Assembly (NCBI GenBank): GCA_964460665.1
Contig: CAYWSL010000121.1
Location: 1-18,503 of the forward strand
Length of the DNA: 18,503 nucleotides
Origin: K23-9 sp964460665
Lineage (GTDB): Bacteria > Planctomycetota > Planctomycetia > Pirellulales > Pirellulaceae
Direction of reading: 5' to 3'
Every line of letters begins with the position of its first letter. Positions within the stretch are counted from its first letter, which is position 1. Below, piece by piece: positions 1 through 7,370 of the stretch. The notes beneath the pieces were generated by a model that saw nothing but the letters and a program-made list of their open reading frames with translations, was not told the DNA's origin and made no database searches. The position numbers were made by a program, and so were the translations under genes.

Positions 1-262
1 CTGACGGCACCGGCAATCAATATGACGCCCTCCGGGCTAGTGAAAAACGCAACTTAAAAACTAACGCGTCGGGTTACCAAACGCTCCTAGGCTCAAAAAC
101 TGATTTGCCCTGATCAATCCTGTCCGAGGCTGGTGTTTCTTTGTCTGCCGATCTAAATTGGCGGCTTCGGTTCAGACGGATCGATATTGAAGTAAACCTG
201 AGTTGCAGTTTTGCATCTTTTGGCCATCGACGTTCAAATTTTGTTTTCAGGAGCAACCAAAC
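1..262. other. Upstream region of TRAP operon, no supported gene
   Basis: No convincing gene is seen here. Two short open frames run in from the left edge on the plus strand, one ending at the TAA at 55-57 and the other at a TGA near 110. Either could be the tail of a gene lying left of the window, but neither tail is recognisable. A short minus-strand frame (74-256) has no recognisable content. I see no convincing -35/-10 pair. The promoter for the TRAP operon should lie in this region or further left. Confidence 0.4.
249..253 (+). promoter_or_regulatory. Shine-Dalgarno of dctP (decides the start)
   Basis: AGGAG lies 9 bases before a GTG at 263. The frame is open upstream to a TTG at 203, but that TTG has no ribosome-binding sequence. 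It would also place about 20 non-hydrophobic residues in front of the export signal. The AGGAG therefore selects GTG 263 as the start. Confidence 0.75.
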
Positions 263-1294
263 GTGAAGGCTTCCAAGTCACAGTTTATATTGGGGATCCT
301 GGTCGGGTCATTGCTGACCTGCATCGGGTTTGCAGTGATCGGCCAAAGGTCTGGTGGCGACGCCGAGAGCAGTTCGAAGCGGGCGATCAAAGTCGCTCAT
401 GGATTGTCAGTTGAGCATCCGGTTCATAAAGGAATCGAAGAATTCGGCCGCGAATTGGAGCGACTCTCTGGCGGCACCTTCAGCGTCGACATCTTTCCTA
501 GCGAACAGTTGGGTAAGGAAACCGTCTGCCTTGAAAAAGCACAGCAAGGCGAAATCGACATCGTCAAAGTCTCTTGTGCTCCGGTCGGAAACTTTGTCCC
601 CGTCTACAAACTGTTTAGCTTGCCGTATCTATTTCGTGATCGCGATCACTTTTGGCAAGTCCTGGATAGCGAGATCGGAAACGACCTACTGACCGAACTG
701 GGCACGCTCGAAAATGGAAACTCCAGCGGGCTGGTAGGCATGACCTGGTTCGATGCCGGCAGCCGAAGCTTTTATGCGACCAGCGAATTGACTGGTCCAG
801 AAAGTCTGAAAGGTCTGAAAATTCGTGTGATGGAGGATCCGATTGCTGAAGCCACCGTCAAAGCACTTGGCGCTTCTGCGATCACGATGTCGTTCGGAGA
901 ACTTTACACGTCGCTGAAACAGGGCGGCGTGAATGGAGCGGAGAACAATCCGCCAAGCCTGCAAACGAGCAACCACTTCGAGGTCTGCAAAAACTACTTG
1001 CTCGACCAACACGCTCGGATTCCTGATGTCTTGGTGGGCAGCCAAAAGTTCTGGGACAGCCTGAACGACAAAGAAAAGGAATGGGTGCGACAGGCGTCTC
1101 AGCATGCCAGCGAATTTCAACGCAGCCTTTGGGCCGAAGCCAGCCAAAAGTCACTGGACGAATTGAAGCAAGCGGGTGTTACGGTCCGAACGGTGGACGT
1201 CGCGTTATTCCAAGATCTAACCGGGAGCGTGGTGGACCAGTTCGCAACCGGCGAGCGCAAGACCTATGTCAATCGCATTAAGGAAGTGAAATGA
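263..1294 (+). CDS. dctP: TRAP transporter substrate-binding protein, DctP family
   Basis: This is the extracytoplasmic solute-binding subunit of a tripartite ATP-independent periplasmic transporter. It would capture a small organic anion outside the inner membrane and hand it to DctQM. From GTG 263 it is 343 residues, a normal family length. A hydrophobic stretch at about 8-28 is an uncleaved anchor or a signal peptide; no clean lipobox is seen. Family marks include the KVAHGLS start of the first domain, the QGEIDIVKVS segment, SLPYLFRDRDHFW, and the GLKIRV motif. Arg188 in GLKIRV is at the position of the arginine that pairs with substrate carboxylate in characterised DctP proteins. GAENNP follows at about 225-230. 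It is first in the operon and its TGA overlaps the dctQ ATG (ATGA, 1291-1294). Family assignment is secure. The substrate cannot be read from sequence; C4-dicarboxylates, sugar acids and other carboxylates are all possible. Confidence 0.93.
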   Translation: MKASKSQFILGILVGSLLTCIGFAVIGQRSGGDAESSSKRAIKVAHGLSVEHPVHKGIEEFGRELERLSGGTFSVDIFPSEQLGKETVCLEKAQQGEIDIVKVSCAPVGNFVPVYKLFSLPYLFRDRDHFWQVLDSEIGNDLLTELGTLENGNSSGLVGMTWFDAGSRSFYATSELTGPESLKGLKIRVMEDPIAEATVKALGASAITMSFGELYTSLKQGGVNGAENNPPSLQTSNHFEVCKNYLLDQHARIPDVLVGSQKFWDSLNDKEKEWVRQASQHASEFQRSLWAEASQKSLDELKQAGVTVRTVDVALFQDLTGSVVDQFATGERKTYVNRIKEVK

Positions 1295-1800
1295 GTTTCC
1301 CTCTACGTTTCCAAAAGCTCGTCGCCGGAACGCTAGGAGTCATCTGCGTTGTCGTCTTCGCAGTGCTTGTCCTGGATGTGCTGTGGGGAGTCTTCACGCG
1401 ACAAGTCCTGAACGACCAACCTGCTTGGACCGACGAACTGGCACGACTATTGCTCGTTTGGCTTTCGATTCTTGGCGGTGCACTTGCCTACGCCGACGAC
1501 GCTCACTTGGGAGTCGACGTGCTGGTTTCGCATTTCCCCTCTGACACGCACCGATTGGCTCGCCTGATCAGCCACACCTGCGTGCTGCTGTTTGCAGTCT
1601 GCGTCCTTGTGATCGGCGGCGGGGCGCTTTTTCAGGACCGGCTCGCTTCTGGTCAGATGATGGCGACGCTGGGAATCGGCAAGGCATGGTTTTACTTTGT
1701 ACTTCCCGTCGGGGGTGTGCTGATTTCTCTGCTTGCGGTTGCAAAAATCTTGACGCAACCTGACGCTCAGCCTAACCCTCAACCGGAGGCACAAGCATGA
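1291..1800 (+). CDS. dctQ: TRAP transporter small permease, DctQ family
   Basis: This is the small four-helix membrane subunit of the TRAP transporter, which joins the large permease and helps dock the binding protein. It has 169 residues. Hydrophobic segments fall at about 11-35, 50-68, 88-112 and 131-152. The conserved block at about 46-76 fits the DctQ signature: W-T-D-E-L-A-R, then LLLVWLSILGGALAYADD and AHLGVDV. The C-terminus is a short soluble tail of Pro, Gln, Asn and Ala with a PNPQPEAQA ending, probably a cytoplasmic extension of no special function. The start ATG overlaps the dctP stop and the TGA overlaps the dctM ATG (1797-1800). Both junctions therefore suggest translational coupling, which would help keep the subunits in balance. 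Confidence 0.93.
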   Translation: MSFPLRFQKLVAGTLGVICVVVFAVLVLDVLWGVFTRQVLNDQPAWTDELARLLLVWLSILGGALAYADDAHLGVDVLVSHFPSDTHRLARLISHTCVLLFAVCVLVIGGGALFQDRLASGQMMATLGIGKAWFYFVLPVGGVLISLLAVAKILTQPDAQPNPQPEAQA

Positions 1801-3116
1801 GTGTTGGGCTTGCGGTTTTGTTGGTTGCGTTTGTGGTTCTACTACTGATGGAGGTGCCGGTTGCGTTTGTGATCGGTATCGCAACGTTACTGGGTGCGCT
1901 GGCGTTGGGTCGTGAAGGTTCGTTTGTCTCCCTGGCCAGCGACATGGCCAACGGATTGGACAGCTTCCCTTTGTTGGCGATTCCATTTTTTATTCTCGCC
2001 GGCGAACTAATGGCATCAGGCGGATTGGCTCGGCGATTGATCGACTTTGCCTCATCGATGGTCGGGCGGTTTCCCGGTGGGCTGGCGATTGTGAACACGG
2101 TGACGTGCATGTTATTCGGCGCCGTCTCGGGTTCGGCAACGGCAGCGATTTCGTCGATCGGGCCAGCCTTGATCCCCGAAATGGAACGAAAAGGGTACCC
2201 ACGTAATTTTGGCGTTGCACTGACTGCTACTGCAGCGACGACAGGACTGTTGATCCCGCCAAGTAACGTGATGATTGTCTACGCGTTGCTTGCTCCGGGG
2301 GTTTCTGTCGGTGCCTTGTTTTTGGCAGGGCTGTTGCCTGGTGTCGTCACCGGCGGAGCGGTGATGGCGGTTGCCGTGCTGGTTAGCCGACGCTTCAAAA
2401 ACAAACCTGGCCAAGCGAATGCTGCCGCCGTCGAAGTCGATCAGATTCCAAAATTCTGGCGTTCGTTTTTGCGAGCGATCCCGAGTCTTTCGATGCTGTT
2501 CATTGTCGTTGGCGTGATCATTGGCGGCATCATGACGCCAACGGAATCATCGGCTATTGCCGTTCTGTGGTCACTGATGCTGGTGTGCGTTTTCTACCGC
2601 GAGGTCAAGCTAACGCAGTTGCCGCGAATTCTAATCAATGCGTCTCGCACGACGGGTATCGTACTGCTGTTGATCGGGACTAGTGCGGCGATGAGTCGGT
2701 TGCTGACGATCGAGCAGGTTCCTCAAGCAGCTGCTTCGACGCTATTGTCGGTATCAGAAAACGCGTTGATCATTTTGCTGTTGATCAACGTGGCGCTACT
2801 GGTCGTGGGAATCTTCATGGACATGACGCCAGCGATTCTGGTGTTCACGCCAATCTTTTTGCCGGTAGCGATTGGGATTGGCATCGATCCGGTTCACTTC
2901 GGCGTCATCATGATCGCGAATCTTTGCATCGGACTGTGCACGCCACCGGTGGGATCATGTTTGTTCTTGGGGTGCGGTGTAGCCAAAGCCAAAATCGCCG
3001 GCGTATCCCGAGCGATGATTCCGTTTTACATTGCGATGTTTGCCGCTTTGTTGCTGATCACTTACTTGGAACCGCTGTCTTTGTGGCTGCCACGTTTGCT
3101 CGATGCGATGGACTGA
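1797..3116 (+). CDS. dctM: TRAP transporter large permease, DctM family
   Basis: This is the large membrane subunit, which moves the solute using an ion gradient (Na+ in characterised systems). It has 439 residues, close to the usual 425-445, and is hydrophobic throughout, consistent with about 12 or more helices. DctM landmarks in order are PLLAIPFFILAGELMASGG near residues 60-80, GAVSGSATAAISSIGPALIP near 105-125, and PPSNVMIVYALL near 155. TPTESSAIAVLWS then follows near 250, MDMTPAILVFTPIFLPVA near 340-360, and CTPPVGSCLFLGCGVAK near 380-400. The two proline/threonine loops (TPTES and the second CTPPVG) sit where the transport sites of the DctM fold lie. It ends the operon; the next gene on this strand starts 189 bases later. 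Confidence 0.95.
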   Translation: MSVGLAVLLVAFVVLLLMEVPVAFVIGIATLLGALALGREGSFVSLASDMANGLDSFPLLAIPFFILAGELMASGGLARRLIDFASSMVGRFPGGLAIVNTVTCMLFGAVSGSATAAISSIGPALIPEMERKGYPRNFGVALTATAATTGLLIPPSNVMIVYALLAPGVSVGALFLAGLLPGVVTGGAVMAVAVLVSRRFKNKPGQANAAAVEVDQIPKFWRSFLRAIPSLSMLFIVVGVIIGGIMTPTESSAIAVLWSLMLVCVFYREVKLTQLPRILINASRTTGIVLLLIGTSAAMSRLLTIEQVPQAAASTLLSVSENALIILLLINVALLVVGIFMDMTPAILVFTPIFLPVAIGIGIDPVHFGVIMIANLCIGLCTPPVGSCLFLGCGVAKAKIAGVSRAMIPFYIAMFAALLLITYLEPLSLWLPRLLDAMD

Positions 3117-3305
3117 TGATCCATACGACTGCGAACTGCCGTATAAATATCGACATGGATGCTCTGTTCTGATTCGCCTCGTGACAACCAGGCGACAGAT
3201 CAAACGTGACAATGGAACTTTGCTTCGCCAGAAATCTTAGCGGGCGTACGCTACAATACGTGGCTCCCTTCCCCCTGTTTTTTCTTGTCCGGCGTAGGCA
3301 CTGTC
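3117..3305. other. Spacer between dctM and hydrolase gene, weak hairpin
   Basis: A 189-base non-coding spacer. It contains one inverted repeat, TCGCCT (3174-3179) with AGGCGA (3190-3195), around a 10-base loop. No T-run follows, so it is at best a weak terminator or an RNA processing signal. The spacer suggests the hydrolase has its own promoter, but I see no convincing promoter boxes. Confidence 0.35.
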
Positions 3306-5327
3306 ATGCGATCGTTGTTGCTTTTGTGTTTTCTGTTCGCTTCCGCTCCCGGTTATGCACAGTGGTCTAGGGCGTATCCGCCAAAGTTCGACGATGCTCG
3401 CGAGGAGACTTATAAGACGGTGGGCGACGTTGAACTGAAGCTCTGGGTTTGGGAACCCGAGGGAAATGATGCGCAAGAACGACCCGCTGTGGTGTTCTTT
3501 TTTGGCGGTGGATGGAATGGCGGTGTGCCGGCGCAGTTTGAGCAGCATTGTCGCTACCTGGCCAAGCGAGGCTTTGTCGCGATGTCGGCTGACTACCGAG
3601 TCCGTGGGCGAAACAAAACGCTTGCCGATCGCTGTGTGGCCGATGCCAAATCGGCTGTTCGCTGGATTCGTACCAATGCCAAACGCCTGCGAGTTGACCC
3701 TGACAAAATTGTCGCCGGCGGTGGATCGGCCGGCGGTCACATCGCGGCTTGCACCGGTGTGGTCAAAGGCCTAGACGAAGAAGGCGAAGACCTAAGCATC
3801 AGTAGCGTGCCAAACGCAATGGCCTTGTTTAACCCAGCCATGTTGCTGTGCGAGTACGACGGGATCAATTTGGATGAAGAAAAGGCTGCCGAAATGGCGA
3901 CACGTACTGGGGTCACCCCAAAAGAGATCTCCCCGATTCATCATGTTCGTTCCGGCCAACCACCCATGATCATCTTTCATGGCAAGGACGACCCGACTGT
4001 TCCCTACGTGACGGTGGACAAGTACGCTAGGGTTTCAAAGGCCGCCGGAAATACGGTTGTCTTGAAAGGATACGACGGCGCGAAACACGGTTTCTTTAAC
4101 TATGGCCGAGGCGGTACGCCGGGAGAATACTTCTCAGCAACCGTGTACGAATTGGACAAGTTCCTTGTCTCGCTTGGATACATCAAAGGCGAGCCACTGA
4201 TCGCAATCCCGGAATCCGCCAACGTACATCTCCGAAGCGGGTTCCATCATTCGCGACGGGTGTTTCAGCAAACCAAGAAAGGGAATGTGGCATTCCTTGG
4301 CGGTTCCATCACCCAGATGAACGGCTATCGCACGATGGTGGAGGAGTATTTGCAACAGAAGTTTCCCAGCACAGAGTTCACGTTCAGCAACGCGGGTTTG
4401 AGTTCGACCTGTTCGACGACCGGCGCGTTTCGGCTGAAAACAGACGTGCTTTCAACTGAACCCGATTTGCTGTTCGTTGAATTTGCGGTCAACGATGATC
4501 AAGATGCCGCTCATGCGGAACGTGAATGCCGCCGTGGTATGGAGGGCATTTTACGACAAGCGCTTTCCGCCAATCCAAACCTGGATATTGTGGTCACGCA
4601 TTTTGTGAATCCACCGATGCTGGAAAAACTTCAGGCCGGCGAAACCCCTATTAGTAGTGGAACGCACGAATCGGTTGCAGCGCACTACGGTGTCTCCACC
4701 AGCGACTTGGCTCGCGAAGTTGCGCAGCGAATAACGGCCGAATCTCTAACGTGGAAAGTCTACGGTGGAACTCACCCCAAGCCAGCCGGGAATCGCATTG
4801 CGGCCGACATGATCGCTGACTTGCTGGATACGGCATGGAAGTCGCCGAAAGATGCGAAAGCCAATCCAAAAGCAAGACGCTTGGCAAAACAGCTAGACGA
4901 AAACAGCTACACGCAGGGAAGCTTCGTTGATCCCAAAACCGTTTCAGTTGGTGATGGTTGGAAACACTTCATTCCTGATTGGAGTTTGATCAAAGGTTCA
5001 CTTCGGCCTGACTATGCCGATCGGAAACTTTTTTGTTCTACGCAGTCTGGCGCTGAGCTGAATGTCGCTTTCACTGGCACTGCGGTTGGTCTCTTTGTCC
5101 TGGCTGGTCCCGACGCTGGGTCGGTTGAGTTTTCGGTTGACGGCAATGAATATCAAACGGCAGACTTGTACCATCGATTCAGCAAGGGGCTGCACTACCC
5201 CCGGACGGTGATGTTGGCGACGGATCTGGATTCAGGCGAGCATCAGTTAAAACTACGAGTCGCCAAGGATGCGAATCCAAGTAGCAAAGGCACAGCGGTA
5301 CGAATTCTTGAAGTGGTGAAGAACTAA
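3306..5327 (+). CDS. Exported fusion hydrolase: alpha/beta hydrolase + SGNH esterase + beta-rich C-terminal domain
   Basis: ATG 3306 is chosen because it opens a clean Sec signal peptide (about 1-18, ending GYA before QW). An in-frame TTG at 3285 would add seven residues before it. The protein has 673 residues. Domain 1 (about 35-293) is an alpha/beta hydrolase of the carboxylesterase/acetyl-esterase kind: oxyanion loop FFFGGGW (64-70), nucleophile Ser141 in GGGSAGG, probable acid Asp229 in KDDPTVP, and His261 in AKHGFF. Domain 2 (about 325-510) is an SGNH hydrolase: block I LGGSIT with Ser334, block II NAGLSS with Gly364, block III FAVNDD with Asn396, and block V GGTHP with His490. The Asp usually three residues before that His is Gly487 here. 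Domain 3 (about 535-673) is probably a beta-sandwich, as attached to other SGNH esterases. A role in removing acyl groups from polysaccharides or glycosides outside the cytoplasm is inferred; the substrate is unknown. It lies downstream of the TRAP operon, but a link is unproven. Confidence 0.88.
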   Translation: MRSLLLLCFLFASAPGYAQWSRAYPPKFDDAREETYKTVGDVELKLWVWEPEGNDAQERPAVVFFFGGGWNGGVPAQFEQHCRYLAKRGFVAMSADYRVRGRNKTLADRCVADAKSAVRWIRTNAKRLRVDPDKIVAGGGSAGGHIAACTGVVKGLDEEGEDLSISSVPNAMALFNPAMLLCEYDGINLDEEKAAEMATRTGVTPKEISPIHHVRSGQPPMIIFHGKDDPTVPYVTVDKYARVSKAAGNTVVLKGYDGAKHGFFNYGRGGTPGEYFSATVYELDKFLVSLGYIKGEPLIAIPESANVHLRSGFHHSRRVFQQTKKGNVAFLGGSITQMNGYRTMVEEYLQQKFPSTEFTFSNAGLSSTCSTTGAFRLKTDVLSTEPDLLFVEFAVNDDQDAAHAERECRRGMEGILRQALSANPNLDIVVTHFVNPPMLEKLQAGETPISSGTHESVAAHYGVSTSDLAREVAQRITAESLTWKVYGGTHPKPAGNRIAADMIADLLDTAWKSPKDAKANPKARRLAKQLDENSYTQGSFVDPKTVSVGDGWKHFIPDWSLIKGSLRPDYADRKLFCSTQSGAELNVAFTGTAVGLFVLAGPDAGSVEFSVDGNEYQTADLYHRFSKGLHYPRTVMLATDLDSGEHQLKLRVAKDANPSSKGTAVRILEVVKN

Positions 5328-5372
5328 GGTAAGCTATCCGCTTTGGCGTTTCCTTTTGATTGTGGATTCTTC

Positions 5373-5786
5373 GTGTTAAGACGACTGTCGCGATGCTTGA
5401 TCTACCTCTGGGTGGCTCCCTACACACTAAGCGGGATCGCTATCGGTCTTATCTTGGGAGGCCGGTTCCGACGGATTCAGGGCGTGATTGAGATTCACGG
5501 GCCACGTGTGCAGAAAGCACTCAGTAGCATGCCGGTTCCCGCGATGGCGATGACGTTTGGGCATGTCGTTTTTGGCGCCACGGACGTTGCCTTGGACATC
5601 ACGCGAAAACACGAACATGTACATGTTAGGCAGTACGAGCGCTGGGGCGTCTTCTTTGTGCCCGCATACCTGTTGGCGTCGTTTTATATGCGTTTGCGCG
5701 GCCGTGATGCTTATCGAGACAACCCTTTCGAGGTGGAAGCGTACGCAATCGACACGCCCGACTATTCGTCTGCTGGTGATCGATAG
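5373..5786 (+). CDS. Small membrane-associated protein with HExxH motif, function unknown
   Basis: From GTG 5373 the protein has 137 residues. The frame is also open from TTG 5343, which would add 10 residues. I prefer the GTG because the protein then begins MLRRLSRCLIYLWVAP, basic and then hydrophobic. No clear ribosome-binding site supports either start. One or two hydrophobic segments are seen (about 8-29, and 92-106 after the motif). The centre carries KHEHVHVRQYERWG (79-92), in which His80-Glu81-x-x-His84 is an exact HExxH zinc-peptidase-like motif. The segment NPFEVEAYA (117-125) supplies Glu120 or Glu122 as a possible third metal ligand. I recall similar small uncharacterised proteins in other bacteria with a HExVHVRQYERWG core. 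No enzymatic function is established, so zinc binding or protease activity is inference only. It begins 45 bases after the hydrolase stop and may be co-transcribed with it. It converges on the glycosyltransferase gene. Confidence 0.72.
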   Translation: MLRRLSRCLIYLWVAPYTLSGIAIGLILGGRFRRIQGVIEIHGPRVQKALSSMPVPAMAMTFGHVVFGATDVALDITRKHEHVHVRQYERWGVFFVPAYLLASFYMRLRGRDAYRDNPFEVEAYAIDTPDYSSAGDR

Positions 5787-5815
5787 ACGAGCGTGCTACG
5801 AGAGGTGCATGGAGT

Positions 5816-6934
5816 TTACGCCGCTGCCTTCGTGAATCGTCCTTCGTCGAACAAGTTGCGGTCGTGAAACGGAAGCGACACAATCGGGATGTCTCGGCGG
5901 TTTTGCCCCAGAAGATCCAGGAAGTGATCGATTCGCATGTGTTTTTCGTAGTAGTTGACCACATTGCCACGAAGCGCAGCAACTTCGGGCGGACTCAGAC
6001 GATCGACTCTCCTAATCGCGTCGCAAAGGCCATCGGCGCCTTCGAAGTAGATGGCGTTTAAGCCGTTTTGCAAAGCGGGCGAAAGTCGCCTGCCGTACTC
6101 CACAATCGGAATCGTTCCGACGCTCATGGCTTCGACCAAGTGGTGGTTGAAACATTGGCGGGCCGCCGGAGGGCACAACAAAAAGTCGCATTGCGCCAGT
6201 CGCCGCAGCCAATCCTCCGAACCCAGCGACGAATCACGCGCATCTCCGATAAGAATGGGGACACGGTGACCATCCGAGTGAAGGGCTCGTGCAATTCTGT
6301 CACCAAAGTGGTCGTGAATCGTTCTGACGACTTGTTCATGGCACAGCAGTTCTTTCTGCGGTTGTTTGCCAATGTCCGCCCGAGTTTTCCCCGTTTCACA
6401 ACCGGCAAGGAAAATCCCGGTGCGTGATACTGTGAATCGTAATTGCGATAGCAGTTCATCGGTGGCGTAGGGCTGTACATTCGGATGCATCGGAAAGGGC
6501 ATCGCTAGCGTCTTTGCAATCGCGTCGCGTCCAACCAACAGTTCGGTGGCAATCGGTGATTCAGGATTGGTTTGATCAACGGGGCTATCGGTCAGCAATA
6601 GGCCCTGATTTGTGATGGGGGATCGATCGGATTGCCAGACCGTTGCGGTGTTTGCTAAGGCAATACGACCGAACGTCGTTCGAGCAATATGAGCCAGCTG
6701 CTGTTTAGGGCAGCGAATTATTAGTCGTCGGTTCAGCACCTGCGCGGCATGGGCAAAGGTCGCCAAGTAGCGTCCTCTCCCAATCAATAGACGGTCCGAC
6801 AGCATTTGTAGCGTGATCGGTGCCCGCTCATTTGTGTTCGTGTCGTGCGGTTCGCTTATTGCCAATAGGCGGCCCGCACGTCGGATATCCAAGGGATAAC
6901 TCAAAAGGCTAGGAAGCATCCGATCTACTCGCAT
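5816..6934 (-). CDS. Glycosyltransferase, exostosin-like
   Basis: A probable cytoplasmic glycosyltransferase of 372 residues from ATG 6934. The C-terminal half carries the best evidence: QCDFLLCPPAARQCFNHHLVEAMSVG (in two overlapping parts, about 248-273) followed by TIPIVEYG. This is the 'cannot hide, but the boss decides' type of nucleotide-sugar binding segment of GT-B enzymes: a C-P-P turn, a conserved Glu in LVEAM, and then G-x-I-P-I-V. It resembles exostosin/GT47-like and GT4-like proteins. The N-terminal half has NTNERAPITLQM and IGRGRYLATFAHAAQ, which fits the acceptor-side domain. No signal peptide or membrane helix is seen. The donor, the acceptor and the product (lipopolysaccharide, exopolymer or protein glycan) cannot be read. 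ATG 6934 has no good ribosome-binding site, and the frame stays open upstream to about 7048 without a standard start codon. A short ORF ends over the start, so translation may be coupled. A later ATG at 6919 is also possible. Confidence 0.75.
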   Translation of the reverse strand: MRVDRMLPSLLSYPLDIRRAGRLLAISEPHDTNTNERAPITLQMLSDRLLIGRGRYLATFAHAAQVLNRRLIIRCPKQQLAHIARTTFGRIALANTATVWQSDRSPITNQGLLLTDSPVDQTNPESPIATELLVGRDAIAKTLAMPFPMHPNVQPYATDELLSQLRFTVSRTGIFLAGCETGKTRADIGKQPQKELLCHEQVVRTIHDHFGDRIARALHSDGHRVPILIGDARDSSLGSEDWLRRLAQCDFLLCPPAARQCFNHHLVEAMSVGTIPIVEYGRRLSPALQNGLNAIYFEGADGLCDAIRRVDRLSPPEVAALRGNVVNYYEKHMRIDHFLDLLGQNRRDIPIVSLPFHDRNLFDEGRFTKAAA

Positions 6935-7014
6935 CAATAAGTCGGCAGTGTAGGGAAGCAGTGTAGGAAACTTGATTTCCCCGTTATTTTGCTCGCGGTC
7001 ACAGCAGTTGCCAT
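6934..7014 (-). CDS. Possible 26-residue leader ORF coupled to the glycosyltransferase
   Basis: On the minus strand an ATG at 7014 is preceded at 5 bases by AGAGG(A), a good ribosome-binding sequence. It opens a frame of 26 codons (starting MATAVTASKITGK). Its TGA shares its last base with the ATG of the glycosyltransferase (TGATG, 6936-6932). The glycosyltransferase ATG has no ribosome-binding site of its own, so ribosomes ending here could restart there. The peptide has no recognisable domain. Alternatives are chance, or a one-base frameshift that hides a longer glycosyltransferase N-terminus. Confidence 0.35.
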   Translation of the reverse strand: MATAVTASKITGKSSFLHCFPTLPTY

Positions 7015-7370
7015 CAATTCCTCTGCATGGCTTTCGTTTGGCACGCTAGCAATTGACTGGAAGGTTTTTGTTTAACAGCTGAAATAGCATGTTCGTGGTA
7101 GCTATCTGAGGAAAACCACGTTTGGATGTCCCACAGAGTGAACGCATTTCTACTCTTCGTCCTTTTAAACCATTGGCACCGCGATTTTGTCGCGCAGCTG
7201 TCAAATTTGACGTTGCCTACCACGCCCTATTTTTCGTACGGACCATGTGCCGAACTATCCACGTTCGCTTGGGTGCGTGCGCGGGTATTCGGATGTTGGT
7301 ATGCGGCGTTTGAGTTTCACAGGACGTGAAACGCAAAATGTCAGTTAATTAAGCAAGGCAAGAGGCAGTG
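7015..7370. other. Gene-poor intergenic region between divergent genes
   Basis: About 360 bases between the divergent glycosyltransferase/leader ORF (minus) and the lipoprotein gene (plus). Two overlapping plus-strand frames near 7122-7329 are under 70 codons and lack a well-placed ribosome-binding site or recognisable content, so I do not call them. The region should hold both promoters, though no clear boxes are seen. A perfect hairpin at 7314-7332 and an AT-rich TTAATTAA palindrome (about 7345-7352) lie just before the lipoprotein gene. Confidence 0.5.
7314..7332 (+). promoter_or_regulatory. Perfect 7-bp inverted repeat upstream of lipoprotein gene
   Basis: GTTTCAC (7314-7320) and GTGAAAC (7326-7332) form a perfect 7-base stem with loop AGGAC. 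A second pairing of GCGTTT (7306-7311) with AAACGC (7329-7334) competes with it. It ends 38 bases before ATG 7371. No T-run follows, so it is not a standard terminator. It may be an operator for a dimeric regulator or a 5' leader hairpin. Confidence 0.4.

Noticed and set aside
1..57. Possible C-terminal tail of a gene entering from the left edge
   Set aside because: Only 18 codons before a TAA and a competing frame runs longer; nothing distinguishes a real tail from chance.
1447..2110. Minus-strand open frames of 112-179 codons over dctQ and dctM
   Set aside because: Composition is that of antisense frames (Gln/Arg/Pro/Ser-rich), and the plus strand carries textbook DctQ and DctM.
3117..3172. 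ATCCAT/ATGGAT inverted pair after dctM
   Set aside because: Six bases with a loop of about 30 in an AT-richer spacer; expected by chance.
7122..7329. Two overlapping small plus-strand frames before the lipoprotein gene
   Set aside because: Under 70 codons, no well-placed ribosome-binding site, no recognisable content; a purine-rich stretch upstream is about 14 bases from the ATG.
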